The notes beneath the pieces were generated by a model. That model saw only the letters and a list, made by a program, of their open reading frames with translations, was not told the origin of the DNA and did no database searches. From G963674685 sp964591275 (lineage in GTDB: Bacteria; Lernaellota; Lernaellaia; JACKCT01): DNA of 64,000 nucleotides. Within the stretch, counting starts at the first letter, position 1. Each line of letters starts with the position of its first letter. This document shows, in pieces, positions 1 through 8,825 of the stretch. The DNA is taken from positions 1 through 64,000 of the forward strand of contig CAZQAE010000002.1 of assembly GCA_964591275.1 (NCBI GenBank), written 5' to 3'. A program made the translations under genes and the position numbers.

Positions 1-315
1 AGGGTTGAAAACAAAGCCTTTTCGCTACGCTGATAGCGATCGAATATCTGAAGTGAAAAAACGCCCCTGGCGGTCTTGAGGAACTCGGAGTTTCATGTGA
101 CCGACGCGCGTGGTTAACCCGCGCGTGTAGTAACCGCTTCGGTAGCCGGCACGATCCGATGTACGCTCGCTCTTGCCGGCCCCGAGGGAAAGATCCATCT
201 GATGCTCAAGAGCCTCCTGAATCAGGGGCTGCAAAACCGCTACAAAAAAATCACGATCCTGCGTTAATGCCTTTTTCACAATCGACACCGCCGTCTTATC
301 CTGTGTACGAGTCAT
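1..315 (-). pseudogene. IS256-family transposase, N-terminal part, frameshifted and cut by the window edge
   Basis: The first ~80 residues match the N-terminal part of IS256/Mutator transposases: an aspartate- and arginine-rich stretch, the RAGYRSGYYTRGLTTRVG block and LRVPQDRQGRF. After GRF the frame runs into a stop at 25. Removing one T from the six-T run (plus-strand A run, 56-61) restores the family sequence (SLQIFDRYQRSEKALFST) to the window edge. So this is either a one-base insertion or a homopolymer error. The DDE catalytic part would lie outside the window. No inverted terminal repeat could be assigned upstream of the start. Confidence 0.85.
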
Positions 316-626
316 GGTTCAAATTCTCCTGCTGGGGTTTGGTGATTCTTCCAGGAGATACCATGGCTCAACTTTTTGCAGAACACTTGCAACATAACCC
401 TGGAAACCGCTCCTATCCGCCTTTGCCAAGGCTTCCTCCTTCGCTTAAGCTATAGTGGAAAAGTCGGCGCGACCGAGCAATCGCGTCATGATTGTCGACC
501 CTACTTCATGCCCTATACCTCATACTTCTCACCTTCATACTTCAGCCCTCACTTCCTTGACTTTCCCCCTTATAATTCCGATAAGAATTTGACTGCAACG
601 AAAGCCCCAATGAGAGGCCTCGGCGA
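316..626. other. Gene-free stretch between IS256 remnant and radical SAM gene
   Basis: The part near 315 should hold the IS256 left end, but I cannot define its inverted repeat. Around 505-545 is a degenerate pyrimidine-rich series of TCATACTTC/CTTCATACTTC units, similar to the TCATCCTTC repeats seen elsewhere in the window. No coding region is convincing. Confidence 0.4.
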
Positions 627-2162
627 ATGCCAAAAATTATTATTCCCGTTCCCCGGGAAGAGACTCCCGTCCTATTTACCTTTGCCCCGCTGGCGATGCT
701 GCGCATTGCTAAAATGCTCAAAGAGGCCGGATACGAGCCGGTCATCCTCGACGCAAAGCAGCTCAAGGATGACTTCCTCCCGAGGCTCGAAAAAGAGTTC
801 AAAGATAACCCGGCCTTCGTGTGGTGCTGCGGCAAGCTGGGACGACAACTCATTGACCTGATGGCTGCGGCCAAACTCGCCAAAAAAATCAACCCCGAGC
901 TTCCCGTCGTTTTCGGCGGCTGGTACTACCCGCTGGACAAAAAGGCGTCGCTGGCGCCGGACTTCGTGGATTACGTGGTCAGCGGGCAGGCCGAATACAC
1001 GCTCGTGGAACTGGCTGACGCGCTGACAAAAGGCGGAGATATTCAGCAAATCCAGGGTCTTCGCGGCAAAAACGAGGACGGATCGATCTGGGAAGCCCCC
1101 CCGCGTGCCTGGGAACGAAACCTGGACGTCTTCGGCCCCTACCCCTTTGACATGATCGACATGGAATTCTACGTGAGCAGCGACAACGGTCGCTGCCAGC
1201 CGATGGTCGCCGGGACGAAACGATCAATCAACTACACCTATTCCCGTGGCTGCCACGGCATGTGCTCCTTTTGCCACACAACCGCCATCTGGGACCGCGC
1301 CTGGTTTTCCCATACCCCGGAGCATGTAACAAAAGAACTCAATCACCTGATCACGGAATATAAAGTCGAAGGCATCGACTTTCACGACACCAACATGTTC
1401 ACCGGTCTGGGCCGCGCCAGAAAGATTCTGCAGGGCTTCAAGGACGGCGGGCATGATATCCGCTGGAAGTGCTCGGTGCGCGTGGATCAGGTCAACGCCT
1501 TGACAACCGAGATGATGGAACTCATCCGCGACACGAGGTGCGCCGAATTCGCCATCGGCGCCGAAAGCAGTTCGTCGCGCGTGCTGGGCCTGGTCGCCAA
1601 AGAAGTCGTGGCCACGGAGATCGTGGATTGTTCAAAGCGATGCGAGAAATACGGCATCCTCCCCGCGTACTCCTTCATGGTCGGTTTCCCCGATGAACAC
1701 AACTGGGAAGACAGCAAGGCCACACTTTCGTTCATGGCGATGCTGCGCCATATCGTGCCCAACGCGATGGCCGAATATTTCTACTACACTCCCATTCCGG
1801 AAACGCCGTTATTCAAGGGCTACGCGTCGTCCTATCTGCCAAAGCACGACACGCTGGAAGACTACCTCATCTTCTCCGCCTACGATCCCAACATGCCCTG
1901 GGTTGACGACAAACTGCCGGTGCTTTTGAAAATGGCCACGCGCTTCTACTTTCGCTTCGCCATTCCCACCGACGACATGAAGCAGCGCATGCGCGGAAAA
2001 GGACCGGTGGGAATCGCGCTTAGCGTGCTGCGCCGCCTTTCCGACTGGCGCGTACGCAACAGGCGCTACGGCTTTCCCTTCGAGTACAAACTCGCGCGAT
2101 TCGTCAAGGACGTTCTCATCAAAAAGTTGGGATTGTTCAAAAAGTTCGGGGAGCTTTTGTAG
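627..2162 (+). CDS. B12-binding-domain radical SAM protein
   Basis: The 511-residue protein has an N-terminal Rossmann-like cobalamin-binding-type region (about 1-160; includes PVVFGGWYYPLD and VVSGQAEYTLVELA) and a radical SAM domain with C209-x3-C213-x2-C216 in SRGCHGMCSFC. These three cysteines bind the [4Fe-4S] cluster that cleaves S-adenosylmethionine. The layout resembles the BchE-like class of B12/radical SAM methylases and cyclases. The C-terminal ~110 residues are basic and helical, without a motif I know. The start follows GAGAGG with about 8 bases spacing. It stands alone between an IS remnant and a repeat, so its substrate cannot be inferred. Confidence 0.85.
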   Translation: MPKIIIPVPREETPVLFTFAPLAMLRIAKMLKEAGYEPVILDAKQLKDDFLPRLEKEFKDNPAFVWCCGKLGRQLIDLMAAAKLAKKINPELPVVFGGWYYPLDKKASLAPDFVDYVVSGQAEYTLVELADALTKGGDIQQIQGLRGKNEDGSIWEAPPRAWERNLDVFGPYPFDMIDMEFYVSSDNGRCQPMVAGTKRSINYTYSRGCHGMCSFCHTTAIWDRAWFSHTPEHVTKELNHLITEYKVEGIDFHDTNMFTGLGRARKILQGFKDGGHDIRWKCSVRVDQVNALTTEMMELIRDTRCAEFAIGAESSSSRVLGLVAKEVVATEIVDCSKRCEKYGILPAYSFMVGFPDEHNWEDSKATLSFMAMLRHIVPNAMAEYFYYTPIPETPLFKGYASSYLPKHDTLEDYLIFSAYDPNMPWVDDKLPVLLKMATRFYFRFAIPTDDMKQRMRGKGPVGIALSVLRRLSDWRVRNRRYGFPFEYKLARFVKDVLIKKLGLFKKFGELL

Positions 2163-2230
2163 GGATTTCAGCCACCTTTGCTGCAAATATAAATGATGCG
2201 GCGCACGCTGTGGACACTTCAGCGAAGGGC

Positions 2231-2395
2231 CTAATGTCGTGTCACGCATCACATGTCGCATCCGGTCGCCGAGCCATCCCGGTTGCCTGCGTTGCCCTTC
2301 GCTCACATATTCCCGATAGGCTCACTCTGGCCGCCTTGCCAACCGGGCGCCTCGTCAACCTCCGTGCAGACAGCGGATGCATGACACGACACTAA
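2231..2395. repeat. ~160-bp element with imperfect inverted ends
   Basis: TGTCGTGTCACGCATC at 2235-2250 is matched in reverse complement by GATGCATGACACGACA at 2376-2391, with one mismatch in 16. The flanks extend the match weakly. The interior is G+C-rich and non-coding. This looks like a small MITE or long hairpin between the radical SAM gene and the next promoter. Confidence 0.5.
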
Positions 2396-2420
2396 GTGTG
2401 AAATTTCCTCAAATCAGGTT

Positions 2421-2454
2421 TTGACATACGCAAGGTATCGGTTATAGTGATACC
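2421..2454 (+). promoter_or_regulatory. Sigma-70-type promoter with overlapping operator, probably leaderless
   Basis: TTGACA at 2421-2426 and TATAGT at 2443-2448 are separated by 16 bases. The hexamers GGTATC (2434-2439) and GATACC (2449-2454) form an inverted repeat around the -10 box. The expected transcription start falls on or next to the ATG at 2455, and there is no Shine-Dalgarno, so the mRNA is probably leaderless. A repressor on the palindrome would block the -10, as in autoregulated toxin-antitoxin operons. Confidence 0.7.
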
Positions 2455-2994
2455 ATGTTGCCTAAAGAAGCAATAGCGAAGTTTGACGAATTTCTCGCAC
2501 AAAGTGGGCTTGCGTTTAATGCCGTTGTCATCGGAGGGGCGGCGCTGGGACTGCTCGGCGTTGTCACAAGGCAGACGCGGGATTGTGACATCCTGCATCC
2601 CAAGCTGCCAGACAACATCATTTTGGCGGCGAAGGAATTTGCCGCGCTCATGAGAAAAAACGGGGAGCCGTTGGAAGATGACTGGTTGAACAACGGCCCC
2701 TATCCCGTGGGCGACCTCCTTCCTGAAGGATGGCTGGATCGCCTGCAGGAAATTTTTAAAGGGAAAGCGATTGTCTTATCGACCCTCGGCAGAAGCGACC
2801 TGCTTTTGACGAAGCTGTTCGGTTTCTGCGACAGGGCAACGGACCTCGGCGACTGTTTGGCCCTTGCGCCCACGAAGGACGAGTTGAAAGCTGCGCTGCC
2901 GTGGTTAAAAAAGCAGGACGCCCATCCGGGCTGGCCCGCTCATGTGGAGGAATCATTACGAGACCTCGCCAGAAGGCTCGGATATGGGCTATAA
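2455..2994 (+). CDS. Nucleotidyltransferase-fold protein (DUF6036/AbiEii-like)
   Basis: The 179-residue protein carries a GGAALGLLG stretch (~27-35) followed by TRQTRDCDIL, giving the G-G...D-x-D pattern of minimal nucleotidyltransferases used as toxins (AbiEii/MenT-like) or in DUF6036 proteins. The middle (GRSDLLLTKLFGFCDRATDLGDC) matches the helical region that often follows with an R...K...DR pattern. Translation probably starts at the ATG on the transcript's 5' end. It overlaps the next ORF by 11 bases, so the two are one operon. The family is inferred from motifs; toxin function is inferred from operon shape. Confidence 0.65.
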   Translation: MLPKEAIAKFDEFLAQSGLAFNAVVIGGAALGLLGVVTRQTRDCDILHPKLPDNIILAAKEFAALMRKNGEPLEDDWLNNGPYPVGDLLPEGWLDRLQEIFKGKAIVLSTLGRSDLLLTKLFGFCDRATDLGDCLALAPTKDELKAALPWLKKQDAHPGWPAHVEESLRDLARRLGYGL

Positions 2995-3703
2995 GCGAAA
3001 AATCATGCCCGCCAGTTTTTGTAAATCTACCGATCTGACTTCCGCGATGGCTGGCATCGGGATGAACTTTGCCGCGAAAGCCGACGCCAGTGCGAACATA
3101 GAGGACACGTTGTACTTCGCCTCGATCGAAGGCATGGAAAAAGATGACTTGCGGACCTTAGCCGTGCTCGTCACTTGGCTTGAAACACACTCTCGATGGA
3201 TCAATGCGGATCGCTTATTTCGATTGATTTCGAAACAAGGTTCGGATCGTGTGCGCGCATTCTGGAGCGCGGTCGCCGTGTGGCAGGGAAAGGACCGGCG
3301 TTTCGCTCGCATGAGTGATATCCACACCGGATCCCGCATCAATCTCCTGGAAGTGGGAACTGATTTCCTGATCAGCCGAAACGGCGAAGATGAAAGGTTC
3401 CGGGACGGACCCTTTAGAGTGCCTGCGAAGGTTCTTCGCAACCGTCCGGCTGACATCCTTTCGCCGGAGGTACTTGCGCAGCGTCACCGCGTGTATCGAT
3501 TTCGAGTGCAGATGGGACCAAGCTACCGCGCCGACATGTGGGCGACAATGGAGGTTGCGCCATTAGTTTCCGTCGCGGAATTGGCGCGACGAAGCTACGG
3601 TTCCTTCGCCACCGCTTCCCAGGTCAAGCGCGACTGGAAACTGCTGAACGCGTCGCCCGAAGGCGTTTCAAACGACAACATCTCCGCCAACGCTCTCACT
3701 TAA
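2984..3703 (+). CDS. Unknown protein, partner of the nucleotidyltransferase
   Basis: The start chosen is the ATG at 2984, because AGAAGG lies 7 bases upstream; an earlier in-frame ATG at 2942 has no such site. The protein is 239 residues. A helical core (LAVLVTWLETHSRWINADRL) is followed by a basic middle and a C-terminal segment (SVAELARRSYGSFATASQVKRDW) that could be a small helix-turn-helix. It may be the antitoxin or regulator that binds the operator upstream of its operon. I do not recognise a named family. Confidence 0.55.
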   Translation: MGYKRKIMPASFCKSTDLTSAMAGIGMNFAAKADASANIEDTLYFASIEGMEKDDLRTLAVLVTWLETHSRWINADRLFRLISKQGSDRVRAFWSAVAVWQGKDRRFARMSDIHTGSRINLLEVGTDFLISRNGEDERFRDGPFRVPAKVLRNRPADILSPEVLAQRHRVYRFRVQMGPSYRADMWATMEVAPLVSVAELARRSYGSFATASQVKRDWKLLNASPEGVSNDNISANALT

Positions 3704-4022
3704 GCAAATGCCTCTCAAGAATCCCGCGACTTGGGCGTATTATTTTTTGGCCACAACCATTAAATGGGCGCTTGCGCCGAGCAGGGAAGGTTCTGATTCA
3801 ACAAGAGCTAAACCTTTAAGAATGCGCCATAGAAATTTTCCAGCGCGTCTTTCGTCGGCTGTTGCTTTTGCCCCATTTGATGATTACTCCCGCGTAATGA
3901 TGGCCTGATCGTATTCTCTAAATTGTGTAGAATCAATGGCATTGCTTTCCACAGCACTGATAGGATATGAGGATTGATATTATCGGCGGATTCACTATCC
4001 AGGCCTGCGTGGTCCATTGATC
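3704..4022. other. Gene-free stretch
   Basis: Only short overlapping ORFs without family resemblance or ribosome binding sites are present. The sequence is more A+T-rich than the flanks. I see no terminator hairpin or repeat here. Confidence 0.4.
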
Positions 4023-4721
4023 ATGAAACGAGAAAAGCCCTTGAGCAAAGTTTTCAAAATATTAATTCGAAATCACGCTGACGCTAGTGCATATGGCCTG
4101 CGCGTCCTGATCGCTTTTTCGCTTTGGCTTCAGGCTGCTCCCGCCGCCGGGCAGTCCGAAACGGCGCCGGCCCGCGAGTTTGTTTTCGGGCTGAATTCCA
4201 TCATCCTTATTATCTTTGTCGTGGGCACGGCACTTCTGGTCGTCGGGGCGATTGTCTATTCCTGGAAAAAAGTGTTGAAAGCCGAAATCAAGCTCAAAGA
4301 GATTTCGGAAGAAAAATTTAGAACCATTTTCGAAAAATCGGGAAGCGCGCAATTCATTGTCGATGATCAATATCTGTTTATCTTCGATTGCAATGAAACC
4401 GCCGTTAAGCTCCTTGGTTATGAAGACAAATCCGAGCTTTCTCATCAAAGCGCTTCGATTTTGTTTCCCGACGCGCAGCCGGACGGCGCAAACTCCGCCG
4501 AAGCCCTGCAATCCATGTGCAAAAAGGTCACAGAAAAGGGTCAGCACCATTTCGAGTTTTTCGGTCGAAAAAAGAACCGGAGCACCTTTTGCGCGCAAAT
4601 CGCGTTGACCGCAGTAACACTCAATAAAGGCAAAGGCCTCATTGCCGAGTGGCGGGATTTGACTTCGCACAAGGCACTCGAAAAGCGCCTGGCCGATGCG
4701 GAAATGGCCGCCGGAATCTAA
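4023..4721 (+). CDS. Membrane-anchored PAS domain protein without output domain
   Basis: The start is the ATG at 4023 (a TTG at 4017 is an alternative). A hydrophobic N-terminal segment ending near AAPAAGQ looks like a signal sequence. A second membrane span (SIILIIFVVGTALLVVGAIV) follows at about 60-80. A short coiled linker then leads into one PAS domain (about 95-210; EEKFRTIFEKSG through LIAEWRDLTSHK). After the PAS only a dozen residues remain, so there is no kinase, GGDEF or other output. It may be a truncated sensor kinase or a stand-alone sensor acting through a partner. Confidence 0.65.
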   Translation: MKREKPLSKVFKILIRNHADASAYGLRVLIAFSLWLQAAPAAGQSETAPAREFVFGLNSIILIIFVVGTALLVVGAIVYSWKKVLKAEIKLKEISEEKFRTIFEKSGSAQFIVDDQYLFIFDCNETAVKLLGYEDKSELSHQSASILFPDAQPDGANSAEALQSMCKKVTEKGQHHFEFFGRKKNRSTFCAQIALTAVTLNKGKGLIAEWRDLTSHKALEKRLADAEMAAGI

Positions 4722-4724
4722 GGC

Positions 4725-5471
4725 TTACTTCCCCTCGATTTTCTTCATCAGCGTTGAAGCCTGTTTTTTATACCACTTCGTTTCCCATTGGAGGTTCGGG
4801 TAGCCCTCCATGGCCTGCAGGTTGTTTAAAACTTCGCGGGCTTTGTCGTACTTCTTTTCCTTGACGTACAGCTCGGCCAGGTAGAAAGCGCTGCGGGGCC
4901 CTTTGGGAAACAATTTCAGGCCGTCCAGCAAATATTTTTCCGACTTTTTGAAACTGTACAGGGGCCAGGGAAGTTTATGATAATAACGCCCCCAGGCTCT
5001 GTATATACCGCCGTGGTCGAATTTCCCGCTGATGGCCAGCGCCTTTTTGCCGGCTTTTTCAAACTTCGGTCCGACGCCCTTCGCCATAGCCTTGGGAATG
5101 GAGATGCCTTTGCCGTATTCCCCGATGCACAGCGTGTAATAATAATGACCTTCGACGCGTCCAGGTTTTAAGTCGATGGCTTTTTGCGCCCACTCGTAGC
5201 CCAGCGTGCCGTACTTGGCATCAGTCGCTCTGGCCTCGGTGCGATCACATATCCAGAAGCATGCCCTCGCCGCGCGCCACGCAATCTCAAAATCCGCCCC
5301 ATTGGCGTAAGCCGCTTCCGCCACGCCCAGCGCTTCGATCATCGGCGCGGTGTTTCCCGTCCTGGTTTTCCACAACTCGTCGAGATTTTCCGTGGTTTCA
5401 TCGGCCGCCGTCAGCGACGCAAACGCGAAAACGAATACCAGAGATAATGCCGCAAAAAATACGCGTTTCAT
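4725..5471 (-). CDS. Secreted TPR-like helical protein (possible TRAP-transporter TatT family)
   Basis: The N-terminal signal peptide ends at FASLTAAD. A strong AAGGAGGGG lies upstream of the ATG. The 248-residue protein is a helical repeat protein: ARACFWICDRTEARA, YEWAQKAIDLKPGRVEGHYYY and SAFYLAELYVKEKKYDKAREVL are TPR-like helix pairs. The W..ARACFW and GKGISIPKAMAKGVGPKFE blocks resemble the periplasmic T-component of TRAP transporters, but no TRAP permease genes lie nearby, so the assignment is tentative. It converges on the PAS gene with only 3 bases between them. Confidence 0.55.
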   Translation of the reverse strand: MKRVFFAALSLVFVFAFASLTAADETTENLDELWKTRTGNTAPMIEALGVAEAAYANGADFEIAWRAARACFWICDRTEARATDAKYGTLGYEWAQKAIDLKPGRVEGHYYYTLCIGEYGKGISIPKAMAKGVGPKFEKAGKKALAISGKFDHGGIYRAWGRYYHKLPWPLYSFKKSEKYLLDGLKLFPKGPRSAFYLAELYVKEKKYDKAREVLNNLQAMEGYPNLQWETKWYKKQASTLMKKIEGK

Positions 5472-5676
5472 TTTCCCACCCCTCCTTCAAAAACTAGTAT
5501 TACGAATGGTTGAATTTCAGGCATTTGCCAATTTTATTTATGGCTAAAATTTTCACGACGCACAAGGGCCTTATTGTACTGGAAGGCGAGATTCCATCCG
5601 CATCTGTTGCCACCGGACGTTGATATGCGTTATGAAGCGGCGTTGACGAATGTCGACGCACAAAGAAGGGGCGACG

Positions 5677-7338
5677 ATGAAGGAAAAGCTGATTGCGATA
5701 ATTCAAGAGGCGGTCGAAAGTTTTGCGGCGAAGCATCTGGAAGAAGGTGTAAAGCTCCCGCAGGTCGGCGTAACGATCCCCAAACACAAAGCGCATGGCG
5801 ATTACGCCACGAACATTGCCATGCCTCTGGCCGGCATTGCGAAGATGAAGCCCAGGGACATTGCCGAGGAACTTGTCTCGATCATCGGGGACGGCGGCGG
5901 CCTGATCGAAAAAACCGAGATCGCCGGTCCGGGGTTCATCAATTATTTTGTAAAAACCGGCAGCCACTTCGACATCCTCCGGCGAATCGAGAAAGAGGGC
6001 GACTCCTTCGGTCGCGTCGACGCCGGTAAAGGCATCAAGGTGCTGCTCGAATTTGTCTCCGCCAATCCCACGGGGCCGCTGCACGTGGGGCACGCGCGCG
6101 GCGCGGTTTTCGGCGATGCGCTGGCTTCGATCATGAACGCCGGCGGCTATAAAGTGACAAAGGAATATTACATCAACGACGCCGGCCTGCAGATCAAGAA
6201 TCTGGGGCTTTCCGTCTTTGAGCGCTATCGACAGCTCATTAGCGATGAAATCAAGCCGCTGGAAAACAAGGACCTTTACCAGGGCGAATACATCATTGAC
6301 CACGCCCGCGCGCTGCGCGAAAAGCGCGGCGACGACTTGAGCGAAGAGGATATTCCCGAGCTCGCCTTATGGGCCGCAGAGCGCATCCTGGAAGAAATCC
6401 GTGGCGATCTGGCCGCCATCGGCGTCAAAATCGAGAATTACTTCAGTGAAAAATCGCTGCACGACTCGGGCGCGATCAAAAAGATGCTGGATGATCTGCG
6501 TGAAAAGGATTTGGTTTACGAAAAAGACGGCGCCTTGTGGTTTCGTTCTGGAGACCTCTGGCCCGGAGACGAAGATCGGGTGCTGATCAAATCCGGCGGG
6601 GAAGCGACCTACATGACATCCGACATCGCTTATCACGCCGAGAAGATCGGGCGCGGATTCGACGAGATGATCGATGTGTGGGGCGCGGACCATCACGGCT
6701 ACATTCCGCGCATGAAAGCCGCGATCAAAGCCCTGGGCAAGCCGCCGGAGATGTTGACTCTTATGCTGATCCAGATGGTGAATCTCACCCGGGGTTCGGA
6801 GCGCATCAGCATGTCCACGCGGGCGGGCAAATTTGTCACGCTGCGCGAGGTGGTCAAAGAAGTCGGCAAGGATGCGGCGCGCTTCTTTTTTCTGATGCGC
6901 CGGCATGACTCGCAACTGGACTTCGACCTGGATCTGGCCAAGGAGAAGTCGAACCAGAATCCGGTGTTTTACGTGCAGTACATGCACGCACGCATTTGCT
7001 CGATCTTCGCCAAAGCCCGTGAGGGAGGCGTCGAAATTCCGTCCTTCGACAATATCGATACGGCCAGCCTCATCGAAAGCGAGGAGACGCAGATCGCGCA
7101 GCATCTATCCCAATTCCCGGAGGTAGTGCGCCGTGCGGCGCTGCAGCGCGAACCCCATCGCCTGACGAGGTATCTGTCGGAACTGGCGGGAATGTTCCAC
7201 CCCTATTATTACAAGCATCGCATTGTCGGCGAGGATCCGGCGCTGTCGGCGGCGCGCTTGCACCTGTGCGGAGCCGTCCGGCAGGTGGCGCGCAATGCTC
7301 TGGCAATGATAGACATCAACGCTCCGGTGTCGATGTAA
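5677..7338 (+). CDS. argS: Arginyl-tRNA synthetase
   Basis: Class I aminoacyl-tRNA synthetase that charges tRNA-Arg. The 553-residue protein shows the arginyl N-terminal additional domain (about 1-105), the HIGH-type motif HVGH at 136-139 within SANPTGPLHVGHARGAVFGD, the GADHHGYIPRMKAA block, a degenerate KMSKS equivalent (ISMSTRAGKF), and a C-terminal DALR anticodon-binding domain ending in RQVARNALAM. I start at the ATG at 5677, which follows AGAAGGGG, rather than the upstream ATG at 5650. Length is normal for the family. Confidence 0.96.
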   Translation: MKEKLIAIIQEAVESFAAKHLEEGVKLPQVGVTIPKHKAHGDYATNIAMPLAGIAKMKPRDIAEELVSIIGDGGGLIEKTEIAGPGFINYFVKTGSHFDILRRIEKEGDSFGRVDAGKGIKVLLEFVSANPTGPLHVGHARGAVFGDALASIMNAGGYKVTKEYYINDAGLQIKNLGLSVFERYRQLISDEIKPLENKDLYQGEYIIDHARALREKRGDDLSEEDIPELALWAAERILEEIRGDLAAIGVKIENYFSEKSLHDSGAIKKMLDDLREKDLVYEKDGALWFRSGDLWPGDEDRVLIKSGGEATYMTSDIAYHAEKIGRGFDEMIDVWGADHHGYIPRMKAAIKALGKPPEMLTLMLIQMVNLTRGSERISMSTRAGKFVTLREVVKEVGKDAARFFFLMRRHDSQLDFDLDLAKEKSNQNPVFYVQYMHARICSIFAKAREGGVEIPSFDNIDTASLIESEETQIAQHLSQFPEVVRRAALQREPHRLTRYLSELAGMFHPYYYKHRIVGEDPALSAARLHLCGAVRQVARNALAMIDINAPVSM

Positions 7339-7443
7339 GAGCGCCGGAAACCGTCGATTTTCTAAAAGACAATTCTTGCAATTATCGTTAATATTGATAA
7401 GCAGTTTAAATGAATAATTCATCGGAAAAAATTTAAGCGAGTC

Positions 7444-8019
7444 ATGCCAAAATATTCCCCCTTTCCAACCTGGCTTCGCCTTATCAATGCGAAAGTGTAT
7501 GAATCCTCCCGCGAAACCGTGAGTTTGCGCCGCGCAGTCGAGCGCGAAATCGGCGATGCGCCGGGTCTGCTTTGTGAGATCGGTTGCGGATTCGGTTTCA
7601 ACGCGGGCCTTCGCCGTGGGGATTATCTGGGAGTCGATCCCGACCTCCGCGCAATCGAGGCGGCCCGTCGCCGCAATCCGGCTAAAAGTTTTGAAATTGA
7701 AGATGGCGCTTCACTAAATATTGCAGACGGCGAAGTCGAGGATGTTCTGCTTTGCCTGGTGATTCACGAACTGAATCCGCCAGTGCGCATGGCCGTCCTT
7801 GCGGAAGCCGCCCGCGTGGCGCAGGGCCGCATATACGTTTTCGATTATGTGCGAAATTTGCGCGGATGGTCCGGCTGGTGGATTCGCTTCAATGAAGGAC
7901 CCGACTTCGATGAATATCTGCAATTCGATCTGCCCGAGTATATGAGATCACTGGGCTTGATTCGCGAAAAGCACGAGGCCGTCAACCGCCTGTTTCAACT
8001 GGACGTATTCGGGAAATAA
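7444..8019 (+). CDS. Class I SAM-dependent methyltransferase
   Basis: A 191-residue protein with motif I LCEIGCGFGFN (about 43-53), the acidic motif after strand 2 (LGVDPDLRAIEAARRRNP), and motif IV-like DVLLCLVIHELNPP. This is the Rossmann-fold methyltransferase pattern. The substrate is unknown; the short C-terminal part (PEYMRSLGLI) is typical of small-molecule enzymes of the Methyltransf_11/25 kind. It follows argS by about 100 bases and may be read through from it. Confidence 0.75.
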   Translation: MPKYSPFPTWLRLINAKVYESSRETVSLRRAVEREIGDAPGLLCEIGCGFGFNAGLRRGDYLGVDPDLRAIEAARRRNPAKSFEIEDGASLNIADGEVEDVLLCLVIHELNPPVRMAVLAEAARVAQGRIYVFDYVRNLRGWSGWWIRFNEGPDFDEYLQFDLPEYMRSLGLIREKHEAVNRLFQLDVFGK

Positions 8020-8141
8020 ATAGTAAAGCTTCCTTTACCAAGACTCGTGATAAATAAAGTACCTTTTACTACTGCTTGCAAAAAGTTAAGCCTGTTTTCC
8101 TTGGCGAAAATCGGTTGCCGACGGACGGTTTGACTTGATTG

Positions 8142-8825
8142 CTATTGGGCAAGTCTTTCCAATTTGCCGAGCCATTCACTGAAGTGCGTGCACTTTTGCC
8201 GAAGCGTGGATAGTCCGATTTTCTGTGCCACTCTTGGACCAGCGGATGCCTTCATTCCCTCGTATTCGGGGATTTCCCCAATGATTCGTTTGGACGGCGC
8301 GGTTTCATATCCGTCGTCAATCTGCTCAGGCGAATCGAACTTTGAAACCATTTGAGTGAGGTTATTTATAGCCGAATCGTGTTCGGGAAATGCGGAATCC
8401 ATCTTTTGCGGGTCTGCCAGCAGCAATGCCTCAAATTCATGAAGTTGAATGTACGGAGCAAACCGGCGATGTTCGATGTCCCGACGCATGGCTTCTTCTA
8501 GCGCTATCACGCGTTGTTGTGAATCGATAATCTTTCGCGCTTCCGCATAGTCGGGGAAATCGCTCGGCAAAGCGTAAAGGTCGAACATGGTTGTAAAAAA
8601 AGAGTCCGGGTTCTGATCTTCTTTCATCCACAATACAATGTCGTTCTTGGCCTTTGCATAGCTGCTGAGTCCACCTCGATATTTTATTTCGCGCTTCTTG
8701 CTCGTCATCACGCATCGCGCATCGCCCCAAACTGAAAAGGTCTCCAGTTGCGGGATAAGAACCAGGTTGACGAAGGTTTCTTCCGTTTGACCTTCAACAA
8801 TAAAATGAAGTCTGGCACCTTTCAT
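8142..8825 (-). CDS. DUF4276 family protein (TOPRIM-like), partner of AAA ATPase
   Basis: The start is the ATG at 8825, overlapping the stop of the upstream ATPase gene in ATGA, so the two are translationally coupled; the 227-residue product begins MKGARLHFIVEGQTEE. The VEGQTEE motif after the first strand and the later EFEALLLADP are hallmarks of DUF4276, whose fold is related to the TOPRIM nuclease domain of OLD-family proteins. The pair resembles a split OLD nuclease and probably acts in defence or DNA repair; that role is inferred from pairing. Confidence 0.75.
   Translation of the reverse strand: MKGARLHFIVEGQTEETFVNLVLIPQLETFSVWGDARCVMTSKKREIKYRGGLSSYAKAKNDIVLWMKEDQNPDSFFTTMFDLYALPSDFPDYAEARKIIDSQQRVIALEEAMRRDIEHRRFAPYIQLHEFEALLLADPQKMDSAFPEHDSAINNLTQMVSKFDSPEQIDDGYETAPSKRIIGEIPEYEGMKASAGPRVAQKIGLSTLRQKCTHFSEWLGKLERLAQ

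Noticed and set aside
5500..6303. 267-codon minus-strand ORF
   Set aside because: Antisense to argS, no motif and no ribosome binding site.
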